A stretch of DNA of 64,000 nucleotides from Candidatus Woesearchaeota archaeon (lineage in GTDB: Archaea > Nanobdellota > Nanobdellia > Woesearchaeales > JABGUJ01), in contig JABGUJ010000001.1 of assembly GCA_018646625.1 (NCBI GenBank), forward strand, positions 255,534 to 319,533, written 5' to 3'. The position numbers were made by a program, and so were the translations under genes. The notes under the pieces are model-generated. The model made no database searches. It was not told where the DNA came from and saw nothing but the letters and a program-made list of their open reading frames with translations. Below, one piece after another: positions 1 through 7,406 of the stretch; the stretch's first letter is position 1; every line of letters begins with the position of its first letter.

Positions 1-420
1 ACCAGGATTAGCCCATTTAATTAAACAAACACAGGCCTGCCCTCCAATACAAGAAGTAGGTCGAGGCATATGGAGAAATCCTGTCGTATCATAAGCGGAG
101 CCAATTTCAATCTTGACAAAAGAAATAGAAATTTCATCATCGAAAGGATCAAAACCAACCAAAGCCATTCCTTTACCAACAAAAAAAGGAATCTCGGTGT
201 ATTCAAAGCCACCTTCATTTTTTGAATATAGGTTTTCAATAGTTCCTGTAAGACGCTGATAAGAATTAACAGTTCCTTGATCAACATCACTTGACGAGAA
301 CAAACTACCAAACAAGTTATAACCAACATAAATAGCCAAGCCTAGAATGAACCCGAAAATCATCAAGTAAGCTAATTCGGTCCAGAGCTTACTAACACCT
401 CTTTTTTTTGAAAAAAACAC
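1..420 (-). CDS. Pilin-like membrane-anchored protein, 3' end off the left edge
   Basis: About 140 residues are visible and the frame is still open at base 1, so the C-terminus lies outside the window. The first available start is a GTG at 420, after a stop in the same frame near 434. The N-terminus has a short basic stretch ending KKRG, then VSKLWTELAYLM and one hydrophobic helix (about residues 14-40), like a class III prepilin signal. The rest is extracytoplasmic, with no clear family, and contains one PTSCIGGQACVC Cys cluster near the edge. It is the last visible gene of the long minus-strand series, 12 bases after the preceding gene, so it is probably co-transcribed with the small pilin-like genes. 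No good ribosome-binding site precedes the GTG, so the start is uncertain. Function is unknown. Confidence 0.6.
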   Translation of the reverse strand, partial: MFFSKKRGVSKLWTELAYLMIFGFILGLAIYVGYNLFGSLFSSSDVDQGTVNSYQRLTGTIENLYSKNEGGFEYTEIPFFVGKGMALVGFDPFDDEISISFVKIEIGSAYDTTGFLHMPRPTSCIGGQACVCLIKWANPG

Positions 421-432
421 TTTGAAAATAAG

Positions 433-708
433 TTATGCACAAGGCGTATCTTGCACACCATCCTTTAATTTACCAACACAGCAATAAGCTGATCCGCCCT
501 CTATTTTATTACAACTACCCATACATTGACCCTTCGTATCACAAACAGACTTGGACACACAGTGACCCACACAAGTAAATTTGCTACCAAAACTTTTATC
601 CGCTCTTTCACTTGCATTAAAAAAGAAGAAAGCAATTATACCTAATGCTAGTAAACCTATTATAATCATCACCACGTAACTTGTTTCTACAGCACCTTTC
701 TTAAACAT
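433..708 (-). CDS. Small Cys-rich pilin-like protein (8-Cys family, copy 1)
   Basis: A 91-aa protein beginning MFKKGAVETSYVVM. The start at 708 is chosen because GAGGTG lies 7 nt upstream, the same geometry as its paralogues; a second ATG lies just before it at 711. The N-terminus looks like a class III prepilin signal: two lysines, Gly at the likely cleavage point, Glu three residues on, and a helix of about 22 hydrophobic residues. After the helix comes a compact domain with CVGHCVS, CMGSC and YCCVG elements and a final Cys, eight cysteines that could form four disulfides outside the cell. It is a tandem paralogue of the next two genes upstream. A structural or minor pilin role is inferred from the N-terminus and the neighbourhood. 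Confidence 0.8.
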   Translation of the reverse strand: MFKKGAVETSYVVMIIIGLLALGIIAFFFFNASERADKSFGSKFTCVGHCVSKSVCDTKGQCMGSCNKIEGGSAYCCVGKLKDGVQDTPCA

Positions 709-721
709 CATAAAACACCTC

Positions 722-1057
722 TTAACTACATGGGGATGGAATTCCAACCACTTTACCTGTACAACAATAAATTATCTTACCACTTGTCGTAGACGCCTTT
801 CCTACAAACAAAGATTTGAATGAACCCCAAAGTCCGGATGATTCTTCAGGAGAAGGAAGCTGAATAGCATTACAGGTCCCCATACAATTAGCACAGTCAG
901 AAATACACGAACCAGGACAATCTACTTTCGCACCTAGCTTGGCATTTGAGCCAGCACCCATATTAAATATAAAATAACCAACCAAAGCCAGCACCAACAA
1001 AGCAAGAATTACCATGACAACATAGTTCACTTCCATTGCTGCTTTCTTTGAATTCAT
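722..1057 (-). CDS. Small Cys-rich pilin-like protein (8-Cys family, copy 2)
   Basis: A 111-aa protein starting MNSKKAAMEVNYVVM, with GAGGTG 7 nt before the ATG. The KKA-AMEVNY start and the following hydrophobic helix (about residues 11-33) match a class III prepilin signal. The exposed domain has the same Cys framework as its neighbours (CPGSC, CISDC, CMGTC, YCCTG, final Cys), but a Ser/Gly/Trp-containing insert of roughly 25 residues before the YCC element makes it the longest of the three. Thirteen bases separate it from the next gene downstream. The order and similarity point to local tandem duplication followed by divergence. Function is inferred as a pilus-like subunit; no homologue of known function is recognised. 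Confidence 0.8.
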   Translation of the reverse strand: MNSKKAAMEVNYVVMVILALLVLALVGYFIFNMGAGSNAKLGAKVDCPGSCISDCANCMGTCNAIQLPSPEESSGLWGSFKSLFVGKASTTSGKIIYCCTGKVVGIPSPCS

Positions 1058-1077
1058 AATAAAACACCTCTTAACTA

Positions 1078-1368
1078 CTATGCCGACTTAGATTTACACT
1101 CTATTGGTTTCGCTTCACTGGCTGTTTTATCTATTATACCAACACAACAATATGTATTATCGGCCGCATTTTTTGGAGAAGTACATGCTCCTTGACACTG
1201 ATCACAATCAGAAACACAGAACCCCGTACAGGTCAATTTGTTACCTATCCTATCATTCGCATCTCCGCCCATTTTAAACACAAAATACAAAATAACTGCT
1301 AAAACTAATAAAGCAATAATTATCATAATAATATAATTGATCTCAAGCGCTCCTTTTTTAAATTTCAT
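1078..1368 (-). CDS. Small Cys-rich pilin-like protein (8-Cys family, copy 3)
   Basis: A 96-aa protein starting MKFKKGALEINYIIM, with GAGGT 8 nt upstream. It has the KKG-ALEINY class III-like signal, a hydrophobic helix at about residues 10-32 and the same eight-Cys domain (CTGFC, CVSDC, CQGAC, YCCVG, then a late Cys). Compared with copy 1, the helix and Cys spacing are kept but the surface residues have changed. The gene sits between copy 2 and an unrelated pilin-like gene with short gaps, so one transcript probably carries all of them. Export and processing by a prepilin peptidase are inferred from the N-terminus; the peptidase gene at 47076 is the obvious candidate. Confidence 0.8.
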   Translation of the reverse strand: MKFKKGALEINYIIMIIIALLVLAVILYFVFKMGGDANDRIGNKLTCTGFCVSDCDQCQGACTSPKNAADNTYCCVGIIDKTASEAKPIECKSKSA

Positions 1369-1380
1369 AAAATCATACCT

Positions 1381-1677
1381 CTACGACGCACTAGTCTCAA
1401 AAAACTGACACTGCATCGTTAACAACGTATTTGACTTATTCTCCTGGAAACAAAAACAACCCTCCCGCCTACATTGGGCTCTACAGTTAGCAAGATCATT
1501 ACCTTCATGCTCAATACAGCCTTGCCTAAGCGCACCATCCTCAAGTTTATCTATTTTATCGGGAGCCTTTTCAAATAAGTAAGAATAAATAAACCAAATC
1601 ATTAAACCTAAGAACAAAAGACCTATGAGCCAACGAATAACCTGATCTCTGGTAACTGTTCCCTTCTTGCCTCTCAT
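1381..1677 (-). CDS. Small divergent pilin-like membrane protein
   Basis: A 98-aa protein starting MRGKKGTVTRDQVIRW, with a hydrophobic helix at about residues 14-32. The KKG followed by a polar start and a helix is pilin-like, but the helix is shorter and richer in Trp and Leu than in the flanking families. The exposed part has five cysteines, including CRAQC and CFCF elements, with a spacing unlike either neighbouring family. No clear ribosome-binding site precedes the ATG, which lies 2 bases after the upstream stop, so translation is probably coupled. It could be a minor subunit or an adaptor; nothing in the sequence decides this. Confidence 0.7.
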   Translation of the reverse strand: MRGKKGTVTRDQVIRWLIGLLFLGLMIWFIYSYLFEKAPDKIDKLEDGALRQGCIEHEGNDLANCRAQCRREGCFCFQENKSNTLLTMQCQFFETSAS

Positions 1678-1679
1678 TT

Positions 1680-1958
1680 TTATTTATTACAACAAACAGT
1701 TGCAGTGCCTCCGCTTTTTGAACAAGTAAACTGTCCGGATTTAGGATTGCCGCCAATACATAAAGTCGATGCAGCAACACAAACATTATTTGTACCTGGC
1801 AACTCACATTCGTTAGTAAAAGATTTTTCAGTTGCGTCTGCACCTTCTCTCCAAGTAGTGAACTTACCAGCAAAGATTGCAACTATAACAACCAAAACAA
1901 TTAGTCCAATAACCGCAACTATAATCATGTTTAAACTTAATTCAGCATCTTTATTCAT
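1680..1958 (-). CDS. Small Cys-rich pilin-like protein (6-Cys family, copy 1)
   Basis: A 92-aa protein starting MNKDAELSLNMIIVAV, with AGGTGA 6 nt upstream. The hydrophobic helix (about residues 10-31) ends in IVAIFAGK, which the next gene upstream shares almost exactly. The exposed domain carries cysteines in the order C..C..C..C..CC and ends CCNK. It belongs with the genes at 1969 and 2303: they share the helix and a C-terminal CC pair but lack the CxGxC elements of the 8-Cys family. The prepilin-like start has an acidic residue close to the likely cleavage point (DAELSL). A pilus-like subunit is inferred. Confidence 0.75.
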   Translation of the reverse strand: MNKDAELSLNMIIVAVIGLIVLVVIVAIFAGKFTTWREGADATEKSFTNECELPGTNNVCVAASTLCIGGNPKSGQFTCSKSGGTATVCCNK

Positions 1959-1968
1959 TCTTAATCAC

Positions 1969-2274
1969 CTAGTCAGCGGAATCATCATCTGCATTATCGT
2001 CAACGGAGTCAGCTTTTTCGCCGCCACCAAAACCCATAGGCCTACAACAAATTTCACCTTCGGTAGGACAACTTGCGCCCCAGACAGCAATTGGCTTATC
2101 GACCGGACATGCTAAGCCTTCGTCACAGTCCCCGCCTTTATTCTCACAATTAGATACACTATCACCAAAAGTATTCGCCTTACCAGCAAAAATCGCCACT
2201 ATAACAACTAGAACAATCAAAGCAATTATTGCCATGATCATAAGATTAACACTGATATTGGCTTTCTTTAACAT
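1969..2274 (-). CDS. Small Cys-rich pilin-like protein (6-Cys family, copy 2)
   Basis: A 101-aa protein starting MLKKANISVNLMIMAI. The helix at about residues 9-31 shares LIVLVVIVAIFAGK with the downstream neighbour, so the two are recent paralogues at least over that part. The exposed domain has cysteines spaced C..C..C..C..CC and then an unusual acidic tail ending DDNADDDSAD, which could bind cations. No good ribosome-binding site is visible; the ATG follows a long T-tract directly. Its function is inferred only from the prepilin-like N-terminus and position. Confidence 0.75.
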   Translation of the reverse strand: MLKKANISVNLMIMAIIALIVLVVIVAIFAGKANTFGDSVSNCENKGGDCDEGLACPVDKPIAVWGASCPTEGEICCRPMGFGGGEKADSVDDNADDDSAD

Positions 2275-2278
2275 TTTT

Positions 2279-2293
2279 AAAAAAAGAAAAAAA
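2279..2293 (-). terminator. Oligo-T tract, possible partial archaeal terminator
   Basis: Read on the minus strand this is TTTTTTTCTTTTTTT, starting 10 nt after the stop of the gene ending at 2303. Archaeal RNA polymerase can terminate at oligo-T without a hairpin. Because the next gene begins only a few bases later and lacks a clear promoter, read-through must be substantial if this works at all. It could set the ratio of upstream to downstream pilin-like proteins. Confidence 0.35.
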
Positions 2294-2302
2294 CTAATTT
2301 TC

Positions 2303-2539
2303 TTATACGCTCACACAGCACTTAAGGCCTTCGTCATCACAAACATGAGTTGTTGTTTTCTGGTAATTTCCAGAACATGCTTCTTCAGGCAGACACTGTC
2401 CATTGTTTGCGTTACAACTATCTACGTTCTTTCTAGTAGCACTCATCTTTCCAACGAATATAACAGATATAATCACTAGAACTAGAAGAGCAATTGCAGC
2501 CACAACAATAAGATTAAGGCCCATTTCACCTTTTTTCAT
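2303..2539 (-). CDS. Small Cys-rich pilin-like protein (6-Cys family, copy 3)
   Basis: A 78-aa protein if the ATG at 2539 is used (MKKGEMGLNLIVV). GAGGTG lies 8 nt upstream, and an adjacent ATG at 2542 is also possible. The KKG-EMGLN start and the helix at about residues 8-29 fit a class III prepilin signal. The exposed domain is very small, with six cysteines in C..C..C..C..CC order, ending CCVSV. It is the first of the small pilin-like genes in transcription order, about 70 bases downstream of the 406-aa gene. That gap is larger than most here, so a separate promoter is possible, though I see no clear TATA box. Confidence 0.75.
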   Translation of the reverse strand: MKKGEMGLNLIVVAAIALLVLVIISVIFVGKMSATRKNVDSCNANNGQCLPEEACSGNYQKTTTHVCDDEGLKCCVSV

Positions 2540-2608
2540 CATCAAATCACCTCTAAACAAACTTTAGTTAAACTCATAAAACCCTATATTAGTATATAAA
2601 ACTTGTGA

Positions 2609-3829
2609 TTAATAATAGTTCGAAGAATCGCAACTAAGATAGCCTCTATCTCCCGGAAGAGAATTCTCTTGATAGGACATGCACTTACCGGTGCTCCATT
2701 TCCACTGACATCTCCAAGTACCATAACCAAATGCAGATCTGCCAGTTCTCCAATCACACAGTTGATGATTAACCTTCAATAACGCAGGATTTATGTGGTG
2801 ACATTGTACTTGGTTTAAAGCAGCACAGACTTCACCCTCGTGCTTCTTATCAGGATCATGAGTATTAACACCAATATCTTGATTATTGTGACACTCACCA
2901 GAGTTAAGAGAGAAAAAACAAGATTTGCTAATATATGCAGAAGATTTAGGTGCAGAAGGCGGAACTTGCGCACCTGGTTTTCTTTCAAAATGAACTTTAA
3001 GCTCATATCTAGAATAAAGAAAACAAGTATCAGGAACACACATTCTAAACTCATTGTCATCATCCATAGAAGCAACTTCATAGCCAGTAAAAAAGTCCAT
3101 AACTGATTCAAACCCAGATCTGCCCATTGATTCACTTATATCATAATCACTACACCCTTTGATGGTCCTACAATAATCAATGGTTTCAAAAGTTCTTCTG
3201 AGACTGGTGGGAGGCATCTCTCCTTTATTGTTAAGCAAAGATACGGCATCATCTTTCAACTTAGCCATCTCAGTCCAGCCCGCCACGCCTATAGGTTCTG
3301 TAAGATCATTACGATTTTTTAGAAAAATATCAACATGTCTAACAGCGGCAAAAGCAGCCAACCTCGGATGACACCCATCATTTGCCGCCTTTGATCTACA
3401 TTTAGCATAAAGACTTTTAAAGTTCTGGGCAGCTTTAGTAAGACTGGCCTTATCATCTTTACGCATTAATTCAATTGCAGGAATATATTCAGTCTTTAAC
3501 AACATAGCAGTCTCCTTAAACATCAGAGATTCCTTACGTTCTTCACCAGACAATAAATTAGAAGCTGAAAACTCACCCATCGTCTTAATATGGGCATCTA
3601 CTTTCTCCAGAGCCTTCGTACAATCAGTTGCATCACAAGGCATATATGCCAAATCAAAAGAGAATTCTAAACGCGCTTCATCAAATACACTAAACTCTTC
3701 TTCTTCAAAACTTCCAAAGATACCATCTGCAATTTTCGAAATTCCAAGAATATCTCCACCCAACCACCAAATTAAAGCAACTACGAACAGAATTATAATG
3801 ATTGCTTTTATGAGTGTCTTCGAAATCAT
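2609..3829 (-). CDS. N-terminally anchored extracytoplasmic protein, 406 aa, unknown family
   Basis: Starts MISKTLIKAIIIILFVV, with GAGGT 7 nt before the ATG. One N-terminal hydrophobic helix (about residues 6-26) anchors a long exterior domain. Residues about 50-200 look helical and Lys/Glu-rich, with CDATDC and CRSKAANDGC Cys pairs. The last third is rich in Cys, His and Trp (for example CHHIN, CQWKWSTGKC) and probably disulfide-bonded. The N-terminus lacks the Gly/Ala cleavage residue of its neighbours, so it may be an uncleaved anchor rather than a pilin. It follows the 43-aa gene by 10 bases, with the SD overlapping that gene's stop, which suggests translational coupling. I do not recognise the family. 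Confidence 0.75.
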   Translation of the reverse strand: MISKTLIKAIIIILFVVALIWWLGGDILGISKIADGIFGSFEEEEFSVFDEARLEFSFDLAYMPCDATDCTKALEKVDAHIKTMGEFSASNLLSGEERKESLMFKETAMLLKTEYIPAIELMRKDDKASLTKAAQNFKSLYAKCRSKAANDGCHPRLAAFAAVRHVDIFLKNRNDLTEPIGVAGWTEMAKLKDDAVSLLNNKGEMPPTSLRRTFETIDYCRTIKGCSDYDISESMGRSGFESVMDFFTGYEVASMDDDNEFRMCVPDTCFLYSRYELKVHFERKPGAQVPPSAPKSSAYISKSCFFSLNSGECHNNQDIGVNTHDPDKKHEGEVCAALNQVQCHHINPALLKVNHQLCDWRTGRSAFGYGTWRCQWKWSTGKCMSYQENSLPGDRGYLSCDSSNYY

Positions 3830-3839
3830 CTAATAAACC

Positions 3840-3971
3840 TCAAATAAATGAAGGAAGCGACCAACCTTTTGTAGCAAAATGATATATTAAAAACAAAACA
3901 ATCAGCAACATCACACAGTAAAATATTATTTGAACTGTAGTGCTAATTTGCGCGCCCTTACATTTAAACAT
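3840..3971 (-). CDS. 43-aa pilin-like micro-protein
   Basis: A short frame from ATG at 3971 to TGA at 3840 encodes MFKCKGAQISTTVQII, then a hydrophobic helix (about residues 14-32) and a short tail ending LPSFI. It fills the gap between two larger genes exactly: 32 bases after one, 10 before the next, whose ribosome-binding site overlaps its stop. The KG-AQIST start strongly resembles a class III prepilin cleavage site with Gln near position +1. There is essentially no exposed domain, so if processed it would be almost a bare pilin helix. The small size makes chance possible, but start motif, position and membrane helix all agree. Confidence 0.6.
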   Translation of the reverse strand: MFKCKGAQISTTVQIIFYCVMLLIVLFLIYHFATKGWSLPSFI

Positions 3972-4003
3972 AGAATAAAGTAAACAAACACAGTATATAA
4001 ACA

Positions 4004-4879
4004 TTACTCCTTAGATTGCTTTCCTCTAAGCTCATTACAATTTAATTTATACAGTTCATCATAAGGCAATAAAACAACCTTAGAACTCCAAGTACTATCT
4101 GATTCACTATCCGATGCAATTGAAGCGCCAGTAATCACACCAGCTGCAACTATAACTGAGCCTGCAAGCAATCCAATCGGCGCCCCAACTGTCACTAAAA
4201 TGCCAGCACCAATCAAACCCGCGGCACCGCCAGCAACCGAACCCAGACCAATCTTCTCAAACATGCTCCAATCTTGATTTTTCATAAAAGTAAAAACAAC
4301 AGCATACGGTTCATTAGTTGTAAGATCATCCTCAACCGTCCCTATGTTATCAATCACATCAGGACCAGCAACATGACCAGTTAAAAACTCAAAATATGAT
4401 TTTTTTCTATCACCTGGAGAAGGAGTCTTAGCTAAATAAGAAACAAAATCTGGAGCCACATGACCTGCTTCAGGAAATTCAAAAACAGAACAAACATAAC
4501 AAAATTTAGTTACACCAGATCTATCTGCAGAGAAAACATCCAACTCACCTTTCCAAAAGCTATCATAACAATAATACATACCATCAGCAAGAGTTTTTTT
4601 AATATAATTCCCATACTGCTCTTCATCCCGACCACTTGGACCAGGAACAGTAATATATTGCGTTTCACAGTTTAAATGATCTATAAATTCTTCATTCTGA
4701 ATATTAGTAGAGGCATGTATCAAAACACTTTGCTTGCATTGTTGAGACGGAACTACAACATCCCTTACATGCACCGCCGTAGAACGAAACAAAACAACAA
4801 ATAATAATGTAATAACCATCATAATAATGAGTGTCAAAATAAAGAACTTAAACACATTACCTGAACGATTACTAAACAT
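4004..4879 (-). CDS. Membrane protein with YC..CxxC motif, partner of the adjacent gene
   Basis: A 291-aa protein starting MFSNRSGNVFKFF. An N-terminal helix covers about residues 10-32, and the RSG-N junction could be a prepilin cleavage site. The exposed region has a motif also found in the 263-aa neighbour: Ala-Asp, then YC at about 104, a Gly-Glu a few residues on, and CYVC at about 127-130 followed by SVFEF. Residues about 220-265 form a Gly/Ala-rich hydrophobic stretch, probably two membrane passes, before a short charged end containing one more Cys. The two genes are separated by one base and the proteins probably form a complex. A metal- or disulfide-based role for the Cys residues is inference; the enzymatic or structural role is unknown. 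Confidence 0.75.
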   Translation of the reverse strand: MFSNRSGNVFKFFILTLIIMMVITLLFVVLFRSTAVHVRDVVVPSQQCKQSVLIHASTNIQNEEFIDHLNCETQYITVPGPSGRDEEQYGNYIKKTLADGMYYCYDSFWKGELDVFSADRSGVTKFCYVCSVFEFPEAGHVAPDFVSYLAKTPSPGDRKKSYFEFLTGHVAGPDVIDNIGTVEDDLTTNEPYAVVFTFMKNQDWSMFEKIGLGSVAGGAAGLIGAGILVTVGAPIGLLAGSVIVAAGVITGASIASDSESDSTWSSKVVLLPYDELYKLNCNELRGKQSKE

Positions 4880-4880
4880 T

Positions 4881-5672
4881 TTAATTCATAATCCTCTTAC
4901 AACCGGAGCTAACTAAATCATTTGATTGATAAATAAACATAGAAGGTCTTTTCTTCCCTTGAGTTTTACTAAACTCCGCATTAGACTCTAAACCCATTGC
5001 ACTATTTATCGCACTGGCCGCCTTCCATAAATTTGCAGGACTAATATATCTATAAACAATATAAAATGGTTTTGCTACATCAATGGTTGTAGTACTATAA
5101 AACAATTCTGCAACATTATGTCCACTTCTAGAAAAATATTGACCATAAGTATAATCCGTCTTTCCATATGGTTGAGAATTCAAGAAGTTAACCATCATAT
5201 CTAAAGTAATCACACTAGATCCAGTCTCTGCCTTATAATCCAAAATAACATCGTCATCATAAGTCACATGAGAACAGAACACACAACTGGTGGCCATGTC
5301 ACTAGCAATCTCTGACCAAATAGGACCCGAAAATGGATTAACACCTTCGCCCATCTTAAACCAACATCGCCTAAATTGATCGGCAACAGATCCCATCACA
5401 ATACGTGCGGTTATATCGCCATCAGAATTCTCAATCATTTTTTTATTGATCTCCATCTCCTCCATAGGACAATCAATATTAACATTCGCAATACCTAAAG
5501 AAACATCTTTAATCGCACTAACTGCAAGAACATTAACTCTACAACGTTGTAAATCAGTCAACCCCTGCAACCACATATAAACAGTATAACCCATTCCAAT
5601 AAGAACTAGCATCAAAGCCACAATAGCTATTAGCTTAAAGAGTATTTGTGCATCTGCTTTTTTATAATACAT
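4881..5672 (-). CDS. Pilin-like membrane protein with CW..CxxC motif
   Basis: A 263-aa protein starting MYYKKADAQILFKLIAI: class III-like signal KKA-DAQ and a helix at about residues 10-34. The exposed domain carries CP at about 68, RRCWFKMGEG with Cys at about 103, and CVFC at 130-133. The pattern of an Ala-Asp, a Cys-aromatic, Gly-Glu and CxxC is shared with the 291-aa protein encoded just downstream, so they look like ancient paralogues or partners. The start codon overlaps the stop of the 47-aa gene (TAATG), indicating coupled translation. I believe proteins of this general look recur in DPANN genomes, but cannot name a family. Probably a minor pilin or assembly component. Confidence 0.75.
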   Translation of the reverse strand: MYYKKADAQILFKLIAIVALMLVLIGMGYTVYMWLQGLTDLQRCRVNVLAVSAIKDVSLGIANVNIDCPMEEMEINKKMIENSDGDITARIVMGSVADQFRRCWFKMGEGVNPFSGPIWSEIASDMATSCVFCSHVTYDDDVILDYKAETGSSVITLDMMVNFLNSQPYGKTDYTYGQYFSRSGHNVAELFYSTTTIDVAKPFYIVYRYISPANLWKAASAINSAMGLESNAEFSKTQGKKRPSMFIYQSNDLVSSGCKRIMN

Positions 5673-5815
5673 TATCCTAAACCTTTATACAAAACTACGC
5701 CTATCACTATAGCCATAACAATAATCATAACCAAAATCGTTAAAATAGAATTGCTTAATATGGCGGGACCCCAGTCCATCGAGCCTTCTCCCTTTTTACC
5801 TAACTGCAAATCCAT
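5672..5815 (-). CDS. 47-aa pilin-like micro-protein
   Basis: A frame from ATG at 5815 to TAA at 5672 encodes MDLQLGKKGEGSMDW, then a hydrophobic helix (about residues 18-42) and a five-residue tail. It overlaps the end of the 170-aa gene by 16 bases and its stop overlaps the start of the 263-aa gene, so it is embedded in the operon and probably translated by coupling. KKG-EGSM is compatible with a prepilin cleavage site, with an acidic residue just after Gly. Like the 43-aa gene it has a helix but no exposed domain. Its precise fit between two real genes supports it; small size is the main doubt. Confidence 0.6.
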   Translation of the reverse strand: MDLQLGKKGEGSMDWGPAILSNSILTILVMIIVMAIVIGVVLYKGLG

Positions 5816-6312
5816 AGTTCTACCTTAACACTTCCCGGATTTAAAGGTATCGGAAAGATTTTTGAATCACGTTCTTTACATAAATGCATTTTGTTCGCGT
5901 GCTGTATTCCATGCAAAGGAACGTTAGGATCATGAACATACATATTCAACAAATATGCTCGAGAACCCCACTCTGCTCTTTTAATTGAATTATCTAGCAA
6001 AGCTTTAACAGTGCGATTAACAAAATCACAAGATGAAGATAAATCAGTACACCGTATCGGATTACCTTTTGGCTTCGCACAATTTGCAATCAAATCCGAC
6101 ATATCAACATTCTTAGTACATTCTTCTGCAGACATCTTCAACATTGAATTTACAAAATTAGAAGCAATATTAGATTGAGTAAATGTTTGTTTAATCGAAG
6201 TTGGTTGTTTCATCACAACAAACCTAACTATGAATATTAATCCAACCATCAGAAGTATAACTATCACCGCCAGACCAATCATTTCTGTTTGTCCTAATTT
6301 TCCTCTTCTCAT
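5800..6312 (-). CDS. Class III signal pilin-like protein, 170 aa
   Basis: Begins MRRGKLGQTEMIGLAV. Gly followed by Gln, then Glu at +3 and a helix of about 22 residues, is a near-textbook archaeal prepilin N-terminus; cleavage would be before GQ or Q. The exposed part (about residues 35-170) has several Cys (EECTK, NCAKPK, RCTD, SSCDF, HLC, final WICS) and no recognised fold. One base separates its ATG from the stop of the gene before it, consistent with a tightly packed operon. It is a likely minor pilin or core component of the surface structure; the processing enzyme may be the one encoded at 47076. Confidence 0.8.
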   Translation of the reverse strand: MRRGKLGQTEMIGLAVIVILLMVGLIFIVRFVVMKQPTSIKQTFTQSNIASNFVNSMLKMSAEECTKNVDMSDLIANCAKPKGNPIRCTDLSSSCDFVNRTVKALLDNSIKRAEWGSRAYLLNMYVHDPNVPLHGIQHANKMHLCKERDSKIFPIPLNPGSVKVELWICS

Positions 6313-6313
6313 T

Positions 6314-7405
6314 TTACACAGATTGTCTATATGTAGTTATGTGCAACTTTGCAAATTTGTAAGTATCAGTTACAGGATCTTTAATCGAAACCGGCACCGT
6401 TGTTGATGATGCACTATATGCTGCAGAACTTGTTTCATTTAATCCTGTTAAATTATATAATACTATTTTTGTTGGTTTATCGAAAGTAACTAAGTCATCA
6501 TCAGTTATCGGATCAACCAGATCATATCTTGAATCATCAGAATGACGACCATTAACATATAAATCCCAATATGTTAATCCATCTCCATCAGGATCATCGT
6601 AACCATATATTTGTTCGTAGCACTTATTTCCTACACATTCCCATTCGTCTAACATGCCATCATCATCCTGATCCGGCCATTCAGGTCTAATAAAATCTGG
6701 ATTACATAACCACTTAGAATTATTTAGAGGAAGCGCAATTTCACAATCGCCAGGCACACCGTTAGAATTATTATCAGAATATTTATCTTCCAACCCGACA
6801 GTCTCACCCATTAAATTTGATTGAGGACATAACTCACCATCGTCATTAAAATATGCCAAATCCAATTCAGATGGATTCGTTGAATTAAATACTCTTTCAG
6901 GGATTGAACCTCCTTGACAACTAGGATGAAAATCCTTGCTCGATACAGATATTGCTTCAAGTTTTTGACCATTTACATTCTCAAACTTAGTAGGTAAACC
7001 ATCATGATCCGCATCATCCCAAAAAAATGGATAAATAATCTCAACTTCTATCTTACTTAAACGCAACAATGGATAGTATTCCATCAATCGATCATATTGA
7101 TCCTCTAAAGTACCAGGAATTGAATAGTCGCTAGTATGTCCTTGCAAATATTTACTAAAAGCAATCATCTTCCTCTCATCAAAACAATTATCCTCAACTT
7201 CATTCAATCTACTACATTGAATCTCAGGCAAGTTAGAAACAATCTGTACAACTTCAACCGCCTGCAACTCTTGCAACTCAACTGTTTTCTGAGATATAGA
7301 AGAAGATTGTATCTTAAACCAAAATGAAACACCCAACGCAACTAAAACTATGAAAATAAACAATATCCCAATGGTCTCCGCCATTTGTACTTGTGCTTTT
7401 CTCAT
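6314..7405 (-). CDS. Class III signal pilin-like protein with Asp-rich calcium-type loops
   Basis: A 363-aa protein starting MRKAQVQMAETIGIL. The KA-QVQMAET junction and helix (about residues 10-30) match archaeal prepilin signals. Residues about 30-125 look helical and pilin-like. From about 130 there are several Asp-rich loops of the DxDxDG type used for calcium in EF-hand and thrombospondin type 3 repeats (DDADHDGLP, DQDDDGMLDEW, DDPDGDGLTYWD). Similar loops occur in the giant proteins of the same operon. Calcium-dependent rigidity or assembly is a reasonable inference. One base separates this gene from the next on each side. Confidence 0.8.
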   Translation of the reverse strand: MRKAQVQMAETIGILFIFIVLVALGVSFWFKIQSSSISQKTVELQELQAVEVVQIVSNLPEIQCSRLNEVEDNCFDERKMIAFSKYLQGHTSDYSIPGTLEDQYDRLMEYYPLLRLSKIEVEIIYPFFWDDADHDGLPTKFENVNGQKLEAISVSSKDFHPSCQGGSIPERVFNSTNPSELDLAYFNDDGELCPQSNLMGETVGLEDKYSDNNSNGVPGDCEIALPLNNSKWLCNPDFIRPEWPDQDDDGMLDEWECVGNKCYEQIYGYDDPDGDGLTYWDLYVNGRHSDDSRYDLVDPITDDDLVTFDKPTKIVLYNLTGLNETSSAAYSASSTTVPVSIKDPVTDTYKFAKLHITTYRQSV

Positions 7406-7406
7406 T

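Noticed and set aside
21-329. Minus-strand hydrophobic frame of 102 codons
   Set aside because: It is a shifted frame of the pilin-like gene that starts at 420 and runs through base 1, which has a sensible composition.
1705-2115. Plus-strand frame of 136 codons
   Set aside because: It spans two clear minus-strand pilin-like genes with good start signals and has no promoter or family features.
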